From the NCBI RefSeq assembly GCF_963678635.1, contig NC_087062.1, positions 73,249,345-73,313,344 of the forward strand: a DNA stretch of 64,000 nucleotides, given 5' to 3'. A program made the translations under genes and the position numbers. Shown here in pieces: positions 42,169 to 53,196 of the stretch. Numbering within the stretch: the stretch's first letter is position 1; each line of letters begins with the position of its first letter. The notes under the pieces are model-generated. The model was not told where the DNA came from and searched no databases. It saw nothing but the letters and a program-made list of their open reading frames with translations. This stretch comes from Symsagittifera roscoffensis (Eukaryota; Xenacoelomorpha; Acoela; Convolutidae).

Positions 42169-43916
42169 TTTTGTCTCATCTCTTCTGGAGTCAGTGCATT
42201 ATCTTTCGACAGTGTGTAGTACGTTGCTAACATTGTTCTCAAGTCGTCACTTTTTACCCCATCGATAAACTTTAAGGCAATGCTGAAGTTCCCTCTGTTT
42301 GTTGATTCTTCAAGGTCACTCCTTCTTCTCAAGCTCTCAAAATCATTCAGGAACCGATCAGTTGATTCATCGTCCCTTTGTCTTCTCTTTTCAAATCTCA
42401 TCATCGCTTGGTGACACTTCATACCTGACCCAAATCGGTTCAACAATATCTCGAAGATCTTGTCTGCAGTGTCACGTTCCTCTTCCTTCTTTGCAACTAC
42501 ACATTTTAACGCTGTGCCTTCTAGGTTGCTCAGTATCGCCGTGCAGGCCTGTCTCTCGTCGTTCAGGTTGTCTTGCTCCAGATGTAGTCTCATGGCTTCT
42601 ACCCATTTGTCGATGCATCCATCTGAGTCATCTTTAAGTTCCTTTGATTTCTTGAAGGTTTTCCTGGATTTGCCACCTCCTCTTTCACTCGAGTCAGTGT
42701 TCCTCGTGGCGAACGCCTGCAGTGTCCTATTCGTCATTTCCCAGATGTTAGCGTCATGGCATCGGTTCCTACATTATTGTTCGTTGTGGAATCCCCTGGA
42801 ACATTTGTCGTATTTGAGGTTCCACTCTTCATAATTGTCTTGGCTCCACCCTGGTCCTATGCTCACTGCACCCCGTGGTAATGGTGTAGACTCCCGTTTG
42901 GTCCGTTGTGGTTCTACGAAGTCGACTCTATTGCCTCGCGTTCGGTCTGTAGCCAGCTTGCCCTGTGATGTAGAGCTTCTCAAGAGAGCATCTAGTTTGG
43001 ACTATATGGCACATGAACTTTCAGCCTGGTCTTTGCTCATTGTGTCTGTTCTCGTCTCCAGACTCCATAACTTGTTGTTCATCGTGTCATACCGTTGCTT
43101 CATTTCTTGCATGTCCTTTTAGATATTTTTCTCGCGCTCTATTTCCGCTCTAACTTTTCTGACATCTGCTGAAGCTTTTCTTCAGTCGCCCTCGCCAGGT
43201 TCAAGCAGTTGTCCAGGTTCTCGTTTTTGTTGTACCTTTTTTCCTTTTTTATTACTTGTCGATCCTCCTCACTGCACTTCAGTTTTTTGTCGACTTGATC
43301 TAACTTCGCCATCAAATCGCCCAACTCGAGAGGTTGTTGTTTCGTGGTTACCTGTTGCCCCATGGTTAGCTGTTGCCCCATGTTTGACTTGATCATCGTC
43401 TTGAATAGCCTCGGTTGTTATCGTGGAAACTGTTCCAAACGTTTTGCTTTTCTCGGCCGTCGGTTTTACCTCCTCTTTATCTCTTGGTTTCATTCCGACC
43501 ATCCTTGCGAGCCTCTCTGTGAATGACGTTCTTTTCGTTTGAGACTCATCCTTTATAGTTTTTGGCGTGTTGCTTGTCGTGTCTTCCACAGTGTCAACTG
43601 GCAAGAACTCTATTGTCTTCTTCTTTTGCTCTTACGCATTCGGCATTGGTGTTGACTCCGTTGTTTTCTTTTCCACCTCATCAACACTCTGATCTGGTGT
43701 CTCAAGATCAGTTTCTATAACAAGTTCTGTTCTTCCCTCCACAGCGCTTACTTTCGTCTTGTTCTCCTTTGCGCTTTTTGTGTTGACCATGCTCACTGAA
43801 AAATTCTTTCCTGTTATTCTTTGGTCCAGCGGCGTTGCTTTTCGTTGCGACGAGTTATGATTTGTCTTTGACTCTATAACTCTTTTTTCTGCTATCGGTA
43901 CCCTACTTCGCCTCAT
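42165..43916 (-). pseudogene. gag: Element E gag N-terminal and core region
   Basis: The start at 43916 (MRRSRVPIAEKR) matches the F gag start (MRRSRVPVAEKR). Frames: 43916-43632, 43604-43269, 43396-43139, a broken stretch, 42983-42774 and 42737-42165. The first part is Ser/Thr- and charge-rich, the middle is a coiled coil, and the core frame contains DSDGCIDKWVEAMRLHLEQD and RFEKRRQRDDESTDRF. The frame at 42737-42165 ends four bases into the overlap with the next frame (42168), so a small shift separates gag core and knuckle. Confidence 0.8.
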
Positions 43917-44120
43917 GATTTTTATTTACAACTTTCTCTATTAACAATTTTAAGATTACAAAAGTCTATTCTAAGGATAAAAATGCTAAAAACGTGTTCC
44001 TAATTCTCTTAAGAAAGTAAGAAAAACTTTCAATTTGTGATCTTAATAGAGCCTATTTTTCGCGATTTAATCGTTCTGACCGGTCTTTTTGCTCTTAATT
44101 GAGTGTTGGGCTATTTCGCA

Positions 44121-44807
44121 CTGTCCTAAGACTTTGTTGTACCGTCCCAAGACTTTTTCGCACTGTCCTAAGACTTTTCCGTACTGTCCCAAGACCTTTC
44201 CGTACTGTCCCAAGACTTTTCTGTACCATCCCAAGACTTCTTTGTACTGTCCCAAGACTTTTCGGTACTGTCCCAAGACTTTTCTGTACCATCCAGAGAC
44301 TTCTTTGTACTGTCCCTAGACTTCCTGGTACTATCCCAAGACTTTTCTGCACTGTCCCAAGACTTCCTCGTACTGTCCCAAGACTTTTCGGTACTGCCCA
44401 AGACTTTTCTGTACTGTCCCAAGACTTCTTGTTACTGTCCCAAGACTTTTCTGTACTGTCCCAAGACTTCTTCGTACTGTCCCAAGACTTCTCTGTACTG
44501 TCCCAAGACTTCCTCGTACTGTCCCAAGACTTTTCTATACTGTCCCAAGACATCTTCGCACTGTCCTAAGACTTTTCCGTACTGTCCCTAGACGTCCTCG
44601 TACTGCTCCCAAGACTCTTCGGATTGTCCCAAGACTTCTTGGTACGGTCCCAAGGCTTTTCTGTACTGTCCCAAGACTTCCTCGTACTGTCGCAAGATTT
44701 TTCTGTACTGTCCCAAGACTTCTTGATACTGTCCCAAGACTTTTCTGTACTCTCCCAAGATTTCTTGGTACTGTCCCAAGACTTTTCTGTACTGTCCCAA
44801 GACCTTG
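44121..44807 (-). repeat. 21-bp minisatellite in the E leader
   Basis: About 32 units of a 21-mer; on the plus strand each is close to CTGTCCCAAGACTTTTCTGTA. Because 21 is a multiple of three, every frame stays open and gives a seven-residue repeat (SWDSTEK). That frame does not join gag, so it is treated as untranslated leader. Confidence 0.95.
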
Positions 44808-45635
44808 CCACCAAGTGTTGGGATAATCGGATCTCTTCTTCTTCGTTGTCGGGACTCTTGAACCACTGTACCTGGTACCACCACTTGAGCTCTAGTATAA
44901 AACTTTCCAAAAAACCCAACCTTACTTGCCAAAAGTTTAAAATACAAACCTCCCTGTATTTATTTCCTGTTTATTGTTCTGATGTAAGTTGAAACTCAAC
45001 TTGTTCGCAGGTGTCTTGTGATCACCTGTACATTCAAAACCGATTAAAATTAGTACCAAAAACGTAAAAATTTAAACGGGAAAAAAAGATAAAAACAGAG
45101 AGATGAACCCACCTAAAATTCAAAGGTGACTGATGTTAGCCTTTTGTTAGAAAAAACGTTTGGTACATGGTTGCCACGCTTTTTCCTCCCCCCTGCTAAC
45201 GTTCTTATGGGGTATTTTTTTCCGCTTTACAAAAAACTGTCTACTACCGTCCCCCCCACCCGATCCGACCAGGGTATCTACCTTAATTCGATCTTAAATT
45301 TGGATATCCGCTTCTTATAACCAACGCGTGTAAGTATCTAATGTAACCAAATCGACGATGCCGAACAATTAGTTTCTCTAATGTGTCCCCCCTTTTTACA
45401 ATTTACAACCGCCAACTTCTAACCTAACCAGCCCCCCTTCTAACCTCCCCCCTCTTTAGCCCCCCTCTTAAGCCGAAAAATCCCTTAGGCGCCGGGTGCT
45501 AAACCTCTCGAGAGAAAAGCGTAGACCTGTTTCCATCCCTGCTTGTGTAAGAACTTCCTCAAAACAATGGGGCTCCGCTTATCCAATTTTACACTTATTT
45601 CCTATAATGTAATGTGGATTCTAACGATACCCGAT

Positions 45636-45945
45636 TGACCAACCAGAACACCTCCGTGTGTCCTCTTCTGGTTGCTCTGATTCCTGGCTGGTTGTCTCCT
45701 TGGCTTCTCCACCACTTCTCACCAGCACCATTTTCCCACTTGGCTGATCACCTGTTCCAGTCAAGTCTCCCAGTGGTCCGTCGACTGACCAAAATAGAAC
45801 ACCCCTGTGTGTCTCCTCTGTTCCGTCCCGTCTGTGCTGGATGTCTCATTGCCGTGTCCAGCACTTCTCGGGTTCACTTTCTGTGAACCACTTTCCTACT
45901 CGGCTGGTCACCTTTTCCAGTCAAGTCTCCTAGTGGTCCAGCTGG
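45636..45945 (-). repeat. Duplicated block of about 160 bp in the E leader
   Basis: Two units share TTCCAGTCAAGTCTCC followed by AGTGGTCC, starting at 45755 and 45915, 160 bp apart, with flanking similarity. In F the same core occurs twice, 69 bp apart (55591 and 55660, inverted). Confidence 0.75.
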
Positions 45946-46260
45946 GTTGCAGGCTATCTGAAAACCCTTAACAACGCCCCACACTCGAGCACCTTTTTAA
46001 ATTGCTGATTTGGTCGAAACTATCGGTCCTATGAAAACAGTATAGGTATACTATTTAATTATAATAAAGGTTTGATCCAACTAATCTGGTGTCAAAGTCA
46101 CTGTCCTTTTTGTTTTATGGTTTTTGTTCCCTTTTCTATTCTTTTTCGGCTTTTGTTTCGTTTTTTGTCTTTTTGCTCGTTTTTTTCCCCTAGTTACCCC
46201 CCTTACTCGGTTAGCTAAGCCTCTTTTGAAGAGCGTACCAGGAAGTTTTCTCGACTTTTC

Positions 46261-46271
46261 TTAAAAAGCTA
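46261..46271 (-). promoter_or_regulatory. Conserved leader box downstream of the PBS (element E)
   Basis: TAGCTTTTTAA lies 137 nt after the PBS start. Counterparts are at 55233-55243 (F, 137 nt), 6824-6835 (C, 157 nt) and 53028-53017 (G, 156 nt). Confidence 0.55.
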
Positions 46272-46393
46272 TCACGTTACGACCGGAAGGTTTACACGTT
46301 CCCGCCACACCGTACTACCGGTACTCTAGAATGGGCATGTAGCCCGGAGCTGTGTCAAGTGGATTCGACTCCGTAGTCTTGATGTCGTATAAA

Positions 46394-46408
46394 CACCCAG
46401 GAGCTCCA
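46394..46408 (-). promoter_or_regulatory. Primer-binding site, element E
   Basis: Minus-strand TGGAGCTCCTGGGTG begins 11 nt after the LTR end, as in F. Confidence 0.7.
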
Positions 46409-46419
46409 TGAAAACACTA

Positions 46420-47301
46420 TGTAATAGTCGCCTACTTAAGTCACATATGAGGTTAAAGAAAAATAGGCCCTATAACTATTGGTTCAAGAGTCAGGGACAC
46501 TATCTCTTTTGTTTTTCTACCTTGAACGGTCGGAGCCAATTCGGTTCACTTGCGACATGAGACTAAAACCCTCGTTACAGCTCAATGGCCACTACCACAA
46601 TACCCCCCAATCTAGAAAATAAGAACGTCCCTATAATTAGATCTCAAAATACCCAAAATACGCCAACGCCGTTAAACACAGGGTCGGAACAATCCGTTAA
46701 GTTACTTTTTATTAGACAGTGGAACTTTGATCCATTTCAGATGGATCAACCTATAACTCTCCCTACCTCAACATAACAATTGTAAAACACACTCGAAAAA
46801 ATTAAACTGGGTACTCACATTTCAGCACACTCGAGAATTGAGTAACTAAGCTATAAAGCAACTCTAGAATTGATGGTTAATTAAGTTTAACTCGAGAAGT
46901 CTGTAATGAATCAGTTTTAGCTCTTGAAATAAGTTTTTGGTCTGAACCATTGGGAGACTTCGGTTGTCCACCTTTCCACCGAAGGTTCACTCTGGTCCAC
47001 TTGAATTTAGTCTCCCTTCACTGGTGATTACTTTCTGTCCTCTGTCAAGTATAAGGCAGCTCTACTCTCGTTCGATTTATGTATCGGAAACTGTGAATAG
47101 CAATTTCCCGCTGCTAATTTTGCTACTTTCCCGCGATCGTAGTTCGATTGTTCTGGTCTTGTATTTCTGAGATTTTCAGTTGTCCCGAGAAAGTTGAGCA
47201 TGACATATTCTTTTTGAATTTTTGAAATTTTCCATTTCACCCCAAAATCATGTTGTTCGTATTGCTCAAGGTCAAACTTCCAAATCTGACCGACTGGCAC
47301 A
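46420..47301 (-). repeat. 5' LTR of element E (882 bp)
   Basis: On the minus strand it starts TGTGCCAGTCGG and ends ACTATTACA. It matches the F LTR (54197-55084, inverted) over its length and the truncated 3' LTR over 528 bp. A conserved AATAAA polyadenylation motif is on the minus strand at 46713-46708, also present in F at 54790. The region near the TG start keeps an open frame (47300-47028). Confidence 0.85.
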
Positions 47302-47412
47302 TAGGTCGAGACGGTGAAAAACGAGTAGAATTAAAGTAACTGACGCCTGCCAGTCGTTAATAGGTACTTGTTCGACGCTCCGTCACTGTGTAGTATTTGG
47401 GCGAATCTTACA
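47302..47412 (+). repeat. LTR 3' end remnant, copy C/D type
   Basis: The sequence matches the last part of the C LTR (about 6548-6654), including a CTGACGCCTGCCA block and TGTGTAGTATTTGGGCGAAT, and ends TTACA. It abuts the start of the E LTR at 47301. It is probably the far half of an LTR into which E inserted. Confidence 0.75.
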
Positions 47413-47766
47413 ACCAATACCAACTAAACCTCCGAAGGGAAGAAGCATTGTAAAATAATTTTAGTTTGTTGGTTGGCAAGACTGACCTGCGTCCCAACAA
47501 TTTTTAAATCTAGGAGAAAAAGCTTTAAATCAGGACATTGACGTTAGAAGTCAGAAAAAACGTTTTATCTTAAGTCTTATACTCGAAAGTGCAGGTTAGT
47601 GAACGAATTTGGAAGGCTTTAATAGTGTAGTTTGATGCCATTTGTATTCTGCTGTGAGTCGATGTGACGTGGATAAAAGTGATAGCATGCATTTTGTAAT
47701 TTCTGTTCAATGACACTGTACCATTTTGATGAAGACTACGAGACGCAATGAGGATATTGACCGGGC
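47413..47766 (+). other. Unassigned sequence before the H LTR
   Basis: No domain is recognised. Its end is similar in position and sequence to the last codons of E before the PPT (ATGAGGA-type block near 47748), so at least its 3' part is the tail of an element of this family whose remainder is lost. Confidence 0.4.
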
Positions 47767-48109
47767 TGTCCGGGGAGTATGTGACATTCGACCAGATTGT
47801 ACGAAAATGCAAGGTCAGAATTCAAGTTTTTGTATGCATCTGATGGGACGATTGACAGTTTTATAGATTAGCGGTATTAATCGTGCATTTTAAGGAACGA
47901 GGAAGGGTTAGTTTGAGCTAACATGTAACTTTTTAAAAAATCGTTTGAAAAAAAACACGTGACAACGTCAAAAAATTGCAAAAACTGAAAACGGCGAAAA
48001 CAGAAGAACAGTATTCTCAACGAGAACAACATTACAGTTAGACAGAGAAGAGTCAGACGAGAAATACGAACGATAAGAATATTTTTGTGACCGACAACCA
48101 ATCCAAGTT
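47767..48109 (+). repeat. Polypurine tract plus 5' part of LTR H
   Basis: TGTCCGGGGAGTA at 47767-47779 directly precedes TGTGACATTCGACC, a typical PPT-LTR junction. The LTR matches the start of the G LTR read on the minus strand from 54112. It is interrupted at 48109 by element G and seems to resume at 54113. Confidence 0.75.
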
Positions 48110-48480
48110 TGTAACATTCGCCCGGAAGTACAGATCGACGGAAAATAAAGCTAGGTTCTAAGACGACTGGCCAATGTCTAAACAGAGCTCTACATGATTT
48201 TCACCGTCTCTACCAAAGCCAATTCTTTTGGTGGTCTTTCTAAAATCGGGTCGACAAAAACGTTACTGCTTTCGGCTTTGGTCAAAACACTCAGATTAAT
48301 TTAAATACATTCAGAAATAGTGAGCTCATGGCCAGACCACGAGGTCACTCATAAAATCAGGGCTACTACCATTTATTGAAATACTATTGTTTTTGTTCAG
48401 GAGATAGAAATCATCATCTCCATCTAAGATGGATCAACCCTTTCCCCCAACTCCTAGCTTCTCATCCTTGCAAAATGAAT
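48110..48480 (-). repeat. Truncated 3' LTR of element G
   Basis: Direct repeat of 53197-53575. On the minus strand the terminus is GAATGTTACA. The other end is fused to gag after the residues MKLHLN. Confidence 0.85.
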
Positions 48481-50304
48481 TCAAATGCAGTTTCATCACC
48501 TCTATCCAGGTTTCAATGCAGCCGTCAGATTCGCCTTTATAGCATCTTGGTTTCTTAAAGACTCTTCTAGGCTTTTCACTGCGTTCATTAGTTCTGGATA
48601 ACCTCGTCAGGAATGTCTCCAAAGACCTGTTTAGGGGTTCAAAGGCTGTAGCCATTGCCGTAGCATCTCTTGAGTGCCCTGCCTCAGTATCGTCGTCCCC
48701 TGTTAAGTGTTCTGTATTTGGTGCATCCCTACAATCCGAATCGCTGTGACTGTTCCCTCCTTGGCCCACATGACTCCTCCCTGGGCTGGCATGTCTCCTG
48801 TTGCTGGAATCACCTCTCACAGTCGCATGTGTGCCTTGCGTCGGTCGATCGTTTGAGGTCTGTCTGTTCCCAGTTGAACTTGCTCTACTGTTTGGGCCCC
48901 ATGTTCTATTATCCCTTGTGGCATAGCCTGATGAACTGCCCCTACCTCTAGTGGATCCATATATCTTTCTCCTCTGATGGTCATTGATAATCACCTTCGG
49001 CTCCCTGCTGGGACCCCCCGAGTTCGGTTCTCCTTCTTTTGGTCCACTCTTGCTGCCTAGTAGCCCGTCCAACCTATCCATGATAGCCTGAGTTCGCCTC
49101 TCCATCATCGCATCTATCTTTGTGTCAAGAGTCCAAAGAGACTGCTCTTGCTGAATTCTTAACTTCTCCATGTCGTCTCTTAAGCGTAACTCTCAGTTCC
49201 GCTTCTCTTGTCATTCGCGACAAGTTCTTTGCTATGTACTCGTCCGTTCTTTCCTACAAGCGTTTCTCGCTCCTAGCAATTTCTTGTCTATTGTGGTTTG
49301 TTTCTTCCCGCAGACTTTCTCTCTCAACGTGGACTGCTCTTTCTAGATCACTCATTCTTATGGACATCTGTTCATTTTGTTCTCCGATAGTGCCCACTAT
49401 GTTGTTCAAAGCTTCTTCTAATGATACCCCGTTTTCTACTAGTGGCGTCACTAGTGGCGATGTCACCCTGTTAATCCCAGTTAGCTTCGTGCTGGTCGAG
49501 ATTCGGGCTTTGATTCTCTGCCTCGACGTCTTTTCATTATCCACCTCTTGGTCCGCCGATGCGTTGCCTAGCCCTATGTTTCTTTTCTCCCCAGTTCGCG
49601 TCTCCAAATTTGTCATACTCACAAAGACTCTTGACTGGCCTGATGTGTTTGTGTCTTTGCTTATCGTTCTCACCACACCAAATTTGTCCATTGTATTGAG
49701 GCTGACTTGAGATCCAACGTCCACTTGCTCCTCATCGTACTCTTCTTCCTCGTGGGACTCACCTTCATTTCCTGTACCCACTCCCATGGTGAATAGAAAG
49801 ATGTTTCCTAAAGTGTTCTACATTCTTTCTGAGAACGATGAGGACCTTGTCTGTTTCTCCGTCACGCCCGCCTGCCATCATGTTGTTGTCTGTGGGAGAC
49901 AATGTGTTGAGTCTAGTAGCCACAATTTCAGTAGAGATGTCGGACAGTTCCGACATGTCCTCTCGGTCCAGTGTCCCGATGGAAGTGGCAAAATCCTGGC
50001 CTTGTTCTACCGGAGTAGATTCACTCGCCAGCCTTATCTCTCTCCCCTCCGGTCCATGTATTTCCTGGTTCTCATTCATGGCCTGGTCCGGACAGACCTC
50101 CACTTCTAGCATAGCTTTTCGCTCTTCTGAGGACTTCTGACTCCTGGTTTCAACCATTCTGCCTGAAACCATCTCCCCTTTGTCGGTCCTCGTTCGTGTG
50201 ATCCGTTCCACAAAAGGGTTGGTCATTGCTTTTCTTTGCTTTTCAGGTATGAATTTCCTAGAGCTATTACCTCGTTTAGGTATTCTTGACTTGTCTAGAC
50301 TCAT
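48481..50304 (-). pseudogene. gag: Element G gag, N-terminal half
   Basis: Frames 50304-49765, 49787-49254 and 49171-48481 on the minus strand. The start MSLDKSRIPKRGN has the RIP motif of the other gags. Features in order: MVETRSQKS segment, acidic region, a helical NGVSLEEALNNIVGTIGEQN, a Ser/Gly/Arg-rich stretch and the gag core (PLNRSLETFLTRLSRTNERS and ESDGCIETWIEVMKLH), which ends abruptly at the LTR junction. The first frame overlaps the second by about 20 bp with a shift. No zinc knuckle remains. Confidence 0.8.
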
Positions 50305-53169
50305 TCTCTATTTGTCACTTTCCAATGCCTACTCTTAACTCAATTGCTAGAGACCTTATAGTTTTATTAACAATAATAATGACACAACACGATAAATTTC
50401 ACCAGATTCTATTAAATAGTGACCACGAATCCCTGTATGTTATCAGAGTACAGTTTGTATAAAATTTATTCACACTAACCGATTATCCGTCCAAAGATTT
50501 GGAAACTAGCACAATATGATGTTATCAGTCAATTTAAAAGATAGTGTACTCACTACCCAATCAAGCACAGTTTACGTTGATTTAAAATCAAAAACAAAAA
50601 ATATATATTGACACAATATGAATGTATATATAAAAAAAAACGTATGTGTCTTGTACTCTCAGTCGGTCGCAGTACAATAGTCGAACCTGTCTTTTAAAGA
50701 AAAAGCTTTCCCTGCTTGGTGCTGCACCAAACAGACAAAACTTTGAAGGCAGTAATTTTCTCATTTGGGCGTCTTTTGCACCCACCGAGTACTGTGTTAC
50801 CTATCTGCCTTCGAACTGCCCGAGCTAGACCTACTAAAATCCTCAGGGCAGTCACTTTTTCCCAAAAACGTATTATATTACAATCCACACCAATGAATCA
50901 CGCTCTTTTTAATTTAGAATTAGTGTCGCGAATATCCGAGTTCGGACCTGTTTTGTATTAGTCTGGTTCTTATTGAAAGGCAAGTTACCAGTGCAGTCAC
51001 TGATACCTAGCCTGTGTGTTAATAACCTAATACCTCTCACTTTTTAGTCTTTCTTTCGTCTACCTAAGTCCTTAATAAAATAATACCCCTCCGGATTGGC
51101 ACAAATAGGACCCTTCCGGACTGTCAGAATATAGATACCTCCGGATTGGGACCCCTCCGAGTTCGTTAATAGTAGACCCCTCCGGATTGGGACCCCTCCG
51201 GTTTTGTGGAAAGTAGACCCCTCCGGATTCGGACCCTTCTGACTTTGAAAAATTTCGACCCCTCCGGATTGGGAGCCCTTTGGTTCTGTCAAAGTAGCTT
51301 TTCGGAGTTTTCTTAATTTCAGCTTATACCCCTCCGGATTCGTTCTGCGTTGCTTTTATGCTGTTTGAATTAACTGGGAAGGGTATAGGATCCTTTCCTA
51401 GACCCCTCCAGATTGAAGTTAAGGCACTTATTTGACAATTAACGCTAACGGTGAAGGGTCTTATCGCTAGCCTAATTTCGGCTCGACTAAGGTTTTCTTG
51501 TGCCTTTAGCCTTCCCTTTTCGTCTAGTACAGAGTAAACTTGCCTTATTCAACCGTTTCTACCCTTTGGTAGGGTTGTAAGGGCTTTCCAAAAACGTTTC
51601 TTCAAAACGTGAGGGGTCTACCCTCAGGAATTGGTGAATCGCTTACTTTTTCGAATAATTTTTGTTCCTATTAGTAAGCTCAGCTAATTTCAGATTTAAT
51701 GGTACCAAGATCAACTGGATCTGTCCAGTCGTTACAAAGTTATTAACCAAAACGTCTTTTCTCTAAATTCAAAGATTTTCCCACTTATAGGTTCCGCTTA
51801 ACTTTTTCCCCAATTCTGTTCTTTTTGACCTAAAAACTATTGATCCGAGCTCAGAAGGCCTATGCTCTTCTAGTTCAATGCAAAAAACTCAATCTGAAAC
51901 GCTTTAGTTGAAAAAGTTTGCGAAAAACTATGCTATTTGGCCCCTCCGGATTTATGAATCCACTGAATCAAACCTTTTAAGTTAGATTTCTCTGTAATCC
52001 GGAAGGCTTTCGGGAAACGGGTTTTAAAACGCGTAGATTCACTAGTGGACGTTGTCTGAACAACTATTTTTTACTGTCCTAACTCAAAAAATTTGGTTTT
52101 TGTTAGCAAAATAGTTCCAACCACTTCTGAACTAAACTCAACCGGTTCCACCTATTATACTAGCACAGTTACGATGTAACTCCGTAATTTAGCGCTTTTT
52201 TCGTTTCAAAAAATACACATATTTCAAAAAACGCGATTTGTGAGGGGATCAAAGTATCGCTATTTTGACCCTAAAAACCGGTCCGCTTACTGTGTTTTTC
52301 ACTGAAAAACGATATAGGAGTATTAATATAGGCTGTATAAAAAAATACAAGTAATACTATACCCCTCCGGGTTTGTTCAATATCCGAATTAAGGTGCTTA
52401 ACTCGGATTTTCGGAGTTCGGTGAAGGGTCACTACAGTGCAGCACTGTCGAGCCCCCCACAGATTACTATCTTATTTTTTGTACCAAAAGGGATACAAAA
52501 CTTGGTAACGATACCCAACCGTCGATTGTTGTTGTCGTTGAGTCCTTTGTTGTTGCTCCTTGTACTGCTTACCCGATCAGTCTTCTCCCAAGACCCCTCC
52601 GGATTGAGCGCAAATCGGCAGACCCTTCCGGATTGAGCGCAAATTAGCATTAACGTGCTTAAATACTCAAAAAACCCTACAGTACAAGCATCACAAACTG
52701 GCTACAAAAATGATCGTAACGATCCTGATTGATAAAAAAGCCTGTAACAACAATATATCTATTATATCTATCAACAACAAACGGGGGGTCGGATCACATC
52801 TTGTCTGGGGGGATGATTTCTACTGATTTTTTACTTTTTTACTGTTTTTGGTGTTTTCGGTTATTTTTTATATTTTTTGTTTTTCTTGGATACTATACTA
52901 CTTTTTTGTGCTTTTATATATATCTTTAAGTGTTTTTGGTCACAAACCTCTCAGGGAACGAGGGGACGGCCAATACCCCCACCCTTCCTGGAACGTGAAT
53001 TTTTGGTCTTAACTAGGTTAAAAAGCTATTCACGGTAATCCGGAAGGCTTCCGCGTTCCGAACTACCCTTCCGCCCCGGTGGTTTTGGCCTAATAAAGGC
53101 GTTATTGTGAGCATCCGCTCGGCGCGGAGTGCTCGTTAACGGTTCTGCCGGTCATGATGTTAAAAAAAC
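50305..53169 (-). other. 5' leader of element G
   Basis: About 2.9 kb between PBS and gag. It shares with the C leader the segment after the PBS (ACATCATGA, box TAGCTTTTTAAC at 53028-53017, then TAAGACC). It includes a series of ACCCCTCCGGATT motifs (plus strand) at 51085-52635. No protein is recognised. Confidence 0.7.
51085..52635 (+). repeat. Irregular ACCCCTCCGGATT repeats in the G leader
   Basis: About fifteen copies, densest at 51085-51350, with later single copies near 51404, 51938, 52362, 52591 and 52620. Strand given is that of the motif; the element runs on the other strand. The related motif ACCCTCCGAAGT in the C leader lies on the element strand. Confidence 0.7.
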
Positions 53170-53184
53170 ACCCAGGAGCGCCAT
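53170..53184 (-). promoter_or_regulatory. Primer-binding site, element G
   Basis: Minus-strand TGGCGCTCCTGGGTG, identical to that of copy C, 12 nt after the LTR end. Confidence 0.7.
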
Positions 53185-53196
53185 AAAAACATTTAT

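Larger units (their letters stand above)
43917..46393 (-). other. 5' leader of element E
   Basis: About 2.5 kb between PBS and gag, without a conserved protein. Contents on the minus strand: box TAGCTTTTTAA (46271-46261), duplicated sequence at 45636-45945, a C-rich/G-rich stretch near 45420-45480 and a minisatellite at 44121-44807. It is largely matched, inverted, by the F leader 55111-57244. Confidence 0.75.
26738..47301 (-). mobile_element. Element E: giant Ty3/gypsy-class LTR retrotransposon, about 20.6 kb
   Basis: Reading on the minus strand: 5' LTR 47301-46420, PBS 46408-46394, leader to 43917, gag-PR-RT-RNase H-linker-integrase to about 36600, then about 9 kb of further coding sequence, PPT 27278-27266 and a truncated 3' LTR 27265-26738. 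The 3' LTR lacks about 350 bp at its R-U5 end. The two LTR segments differ at roughly one position in ten by eye, so the insertion is old. Element F is a relative with about the same gag-pol. Confidence 0.8.

Noticed and set aside
44095-44569. Long repetitive open frames over the 21-bp array on both strands
   Set aside because: The period is a multiple of three, so any stop-free frame stays open. The peptide (SWDSTEK-like) does not join gag and is not kept in F, where the period is 14 bp.
44121-44807. CRISPR-like array
   Set aside because: The repeat is contiguous at 21 bp without unique spacers, has no neighbouring cas genes, and lies in a eukaryotic retroelement leader.
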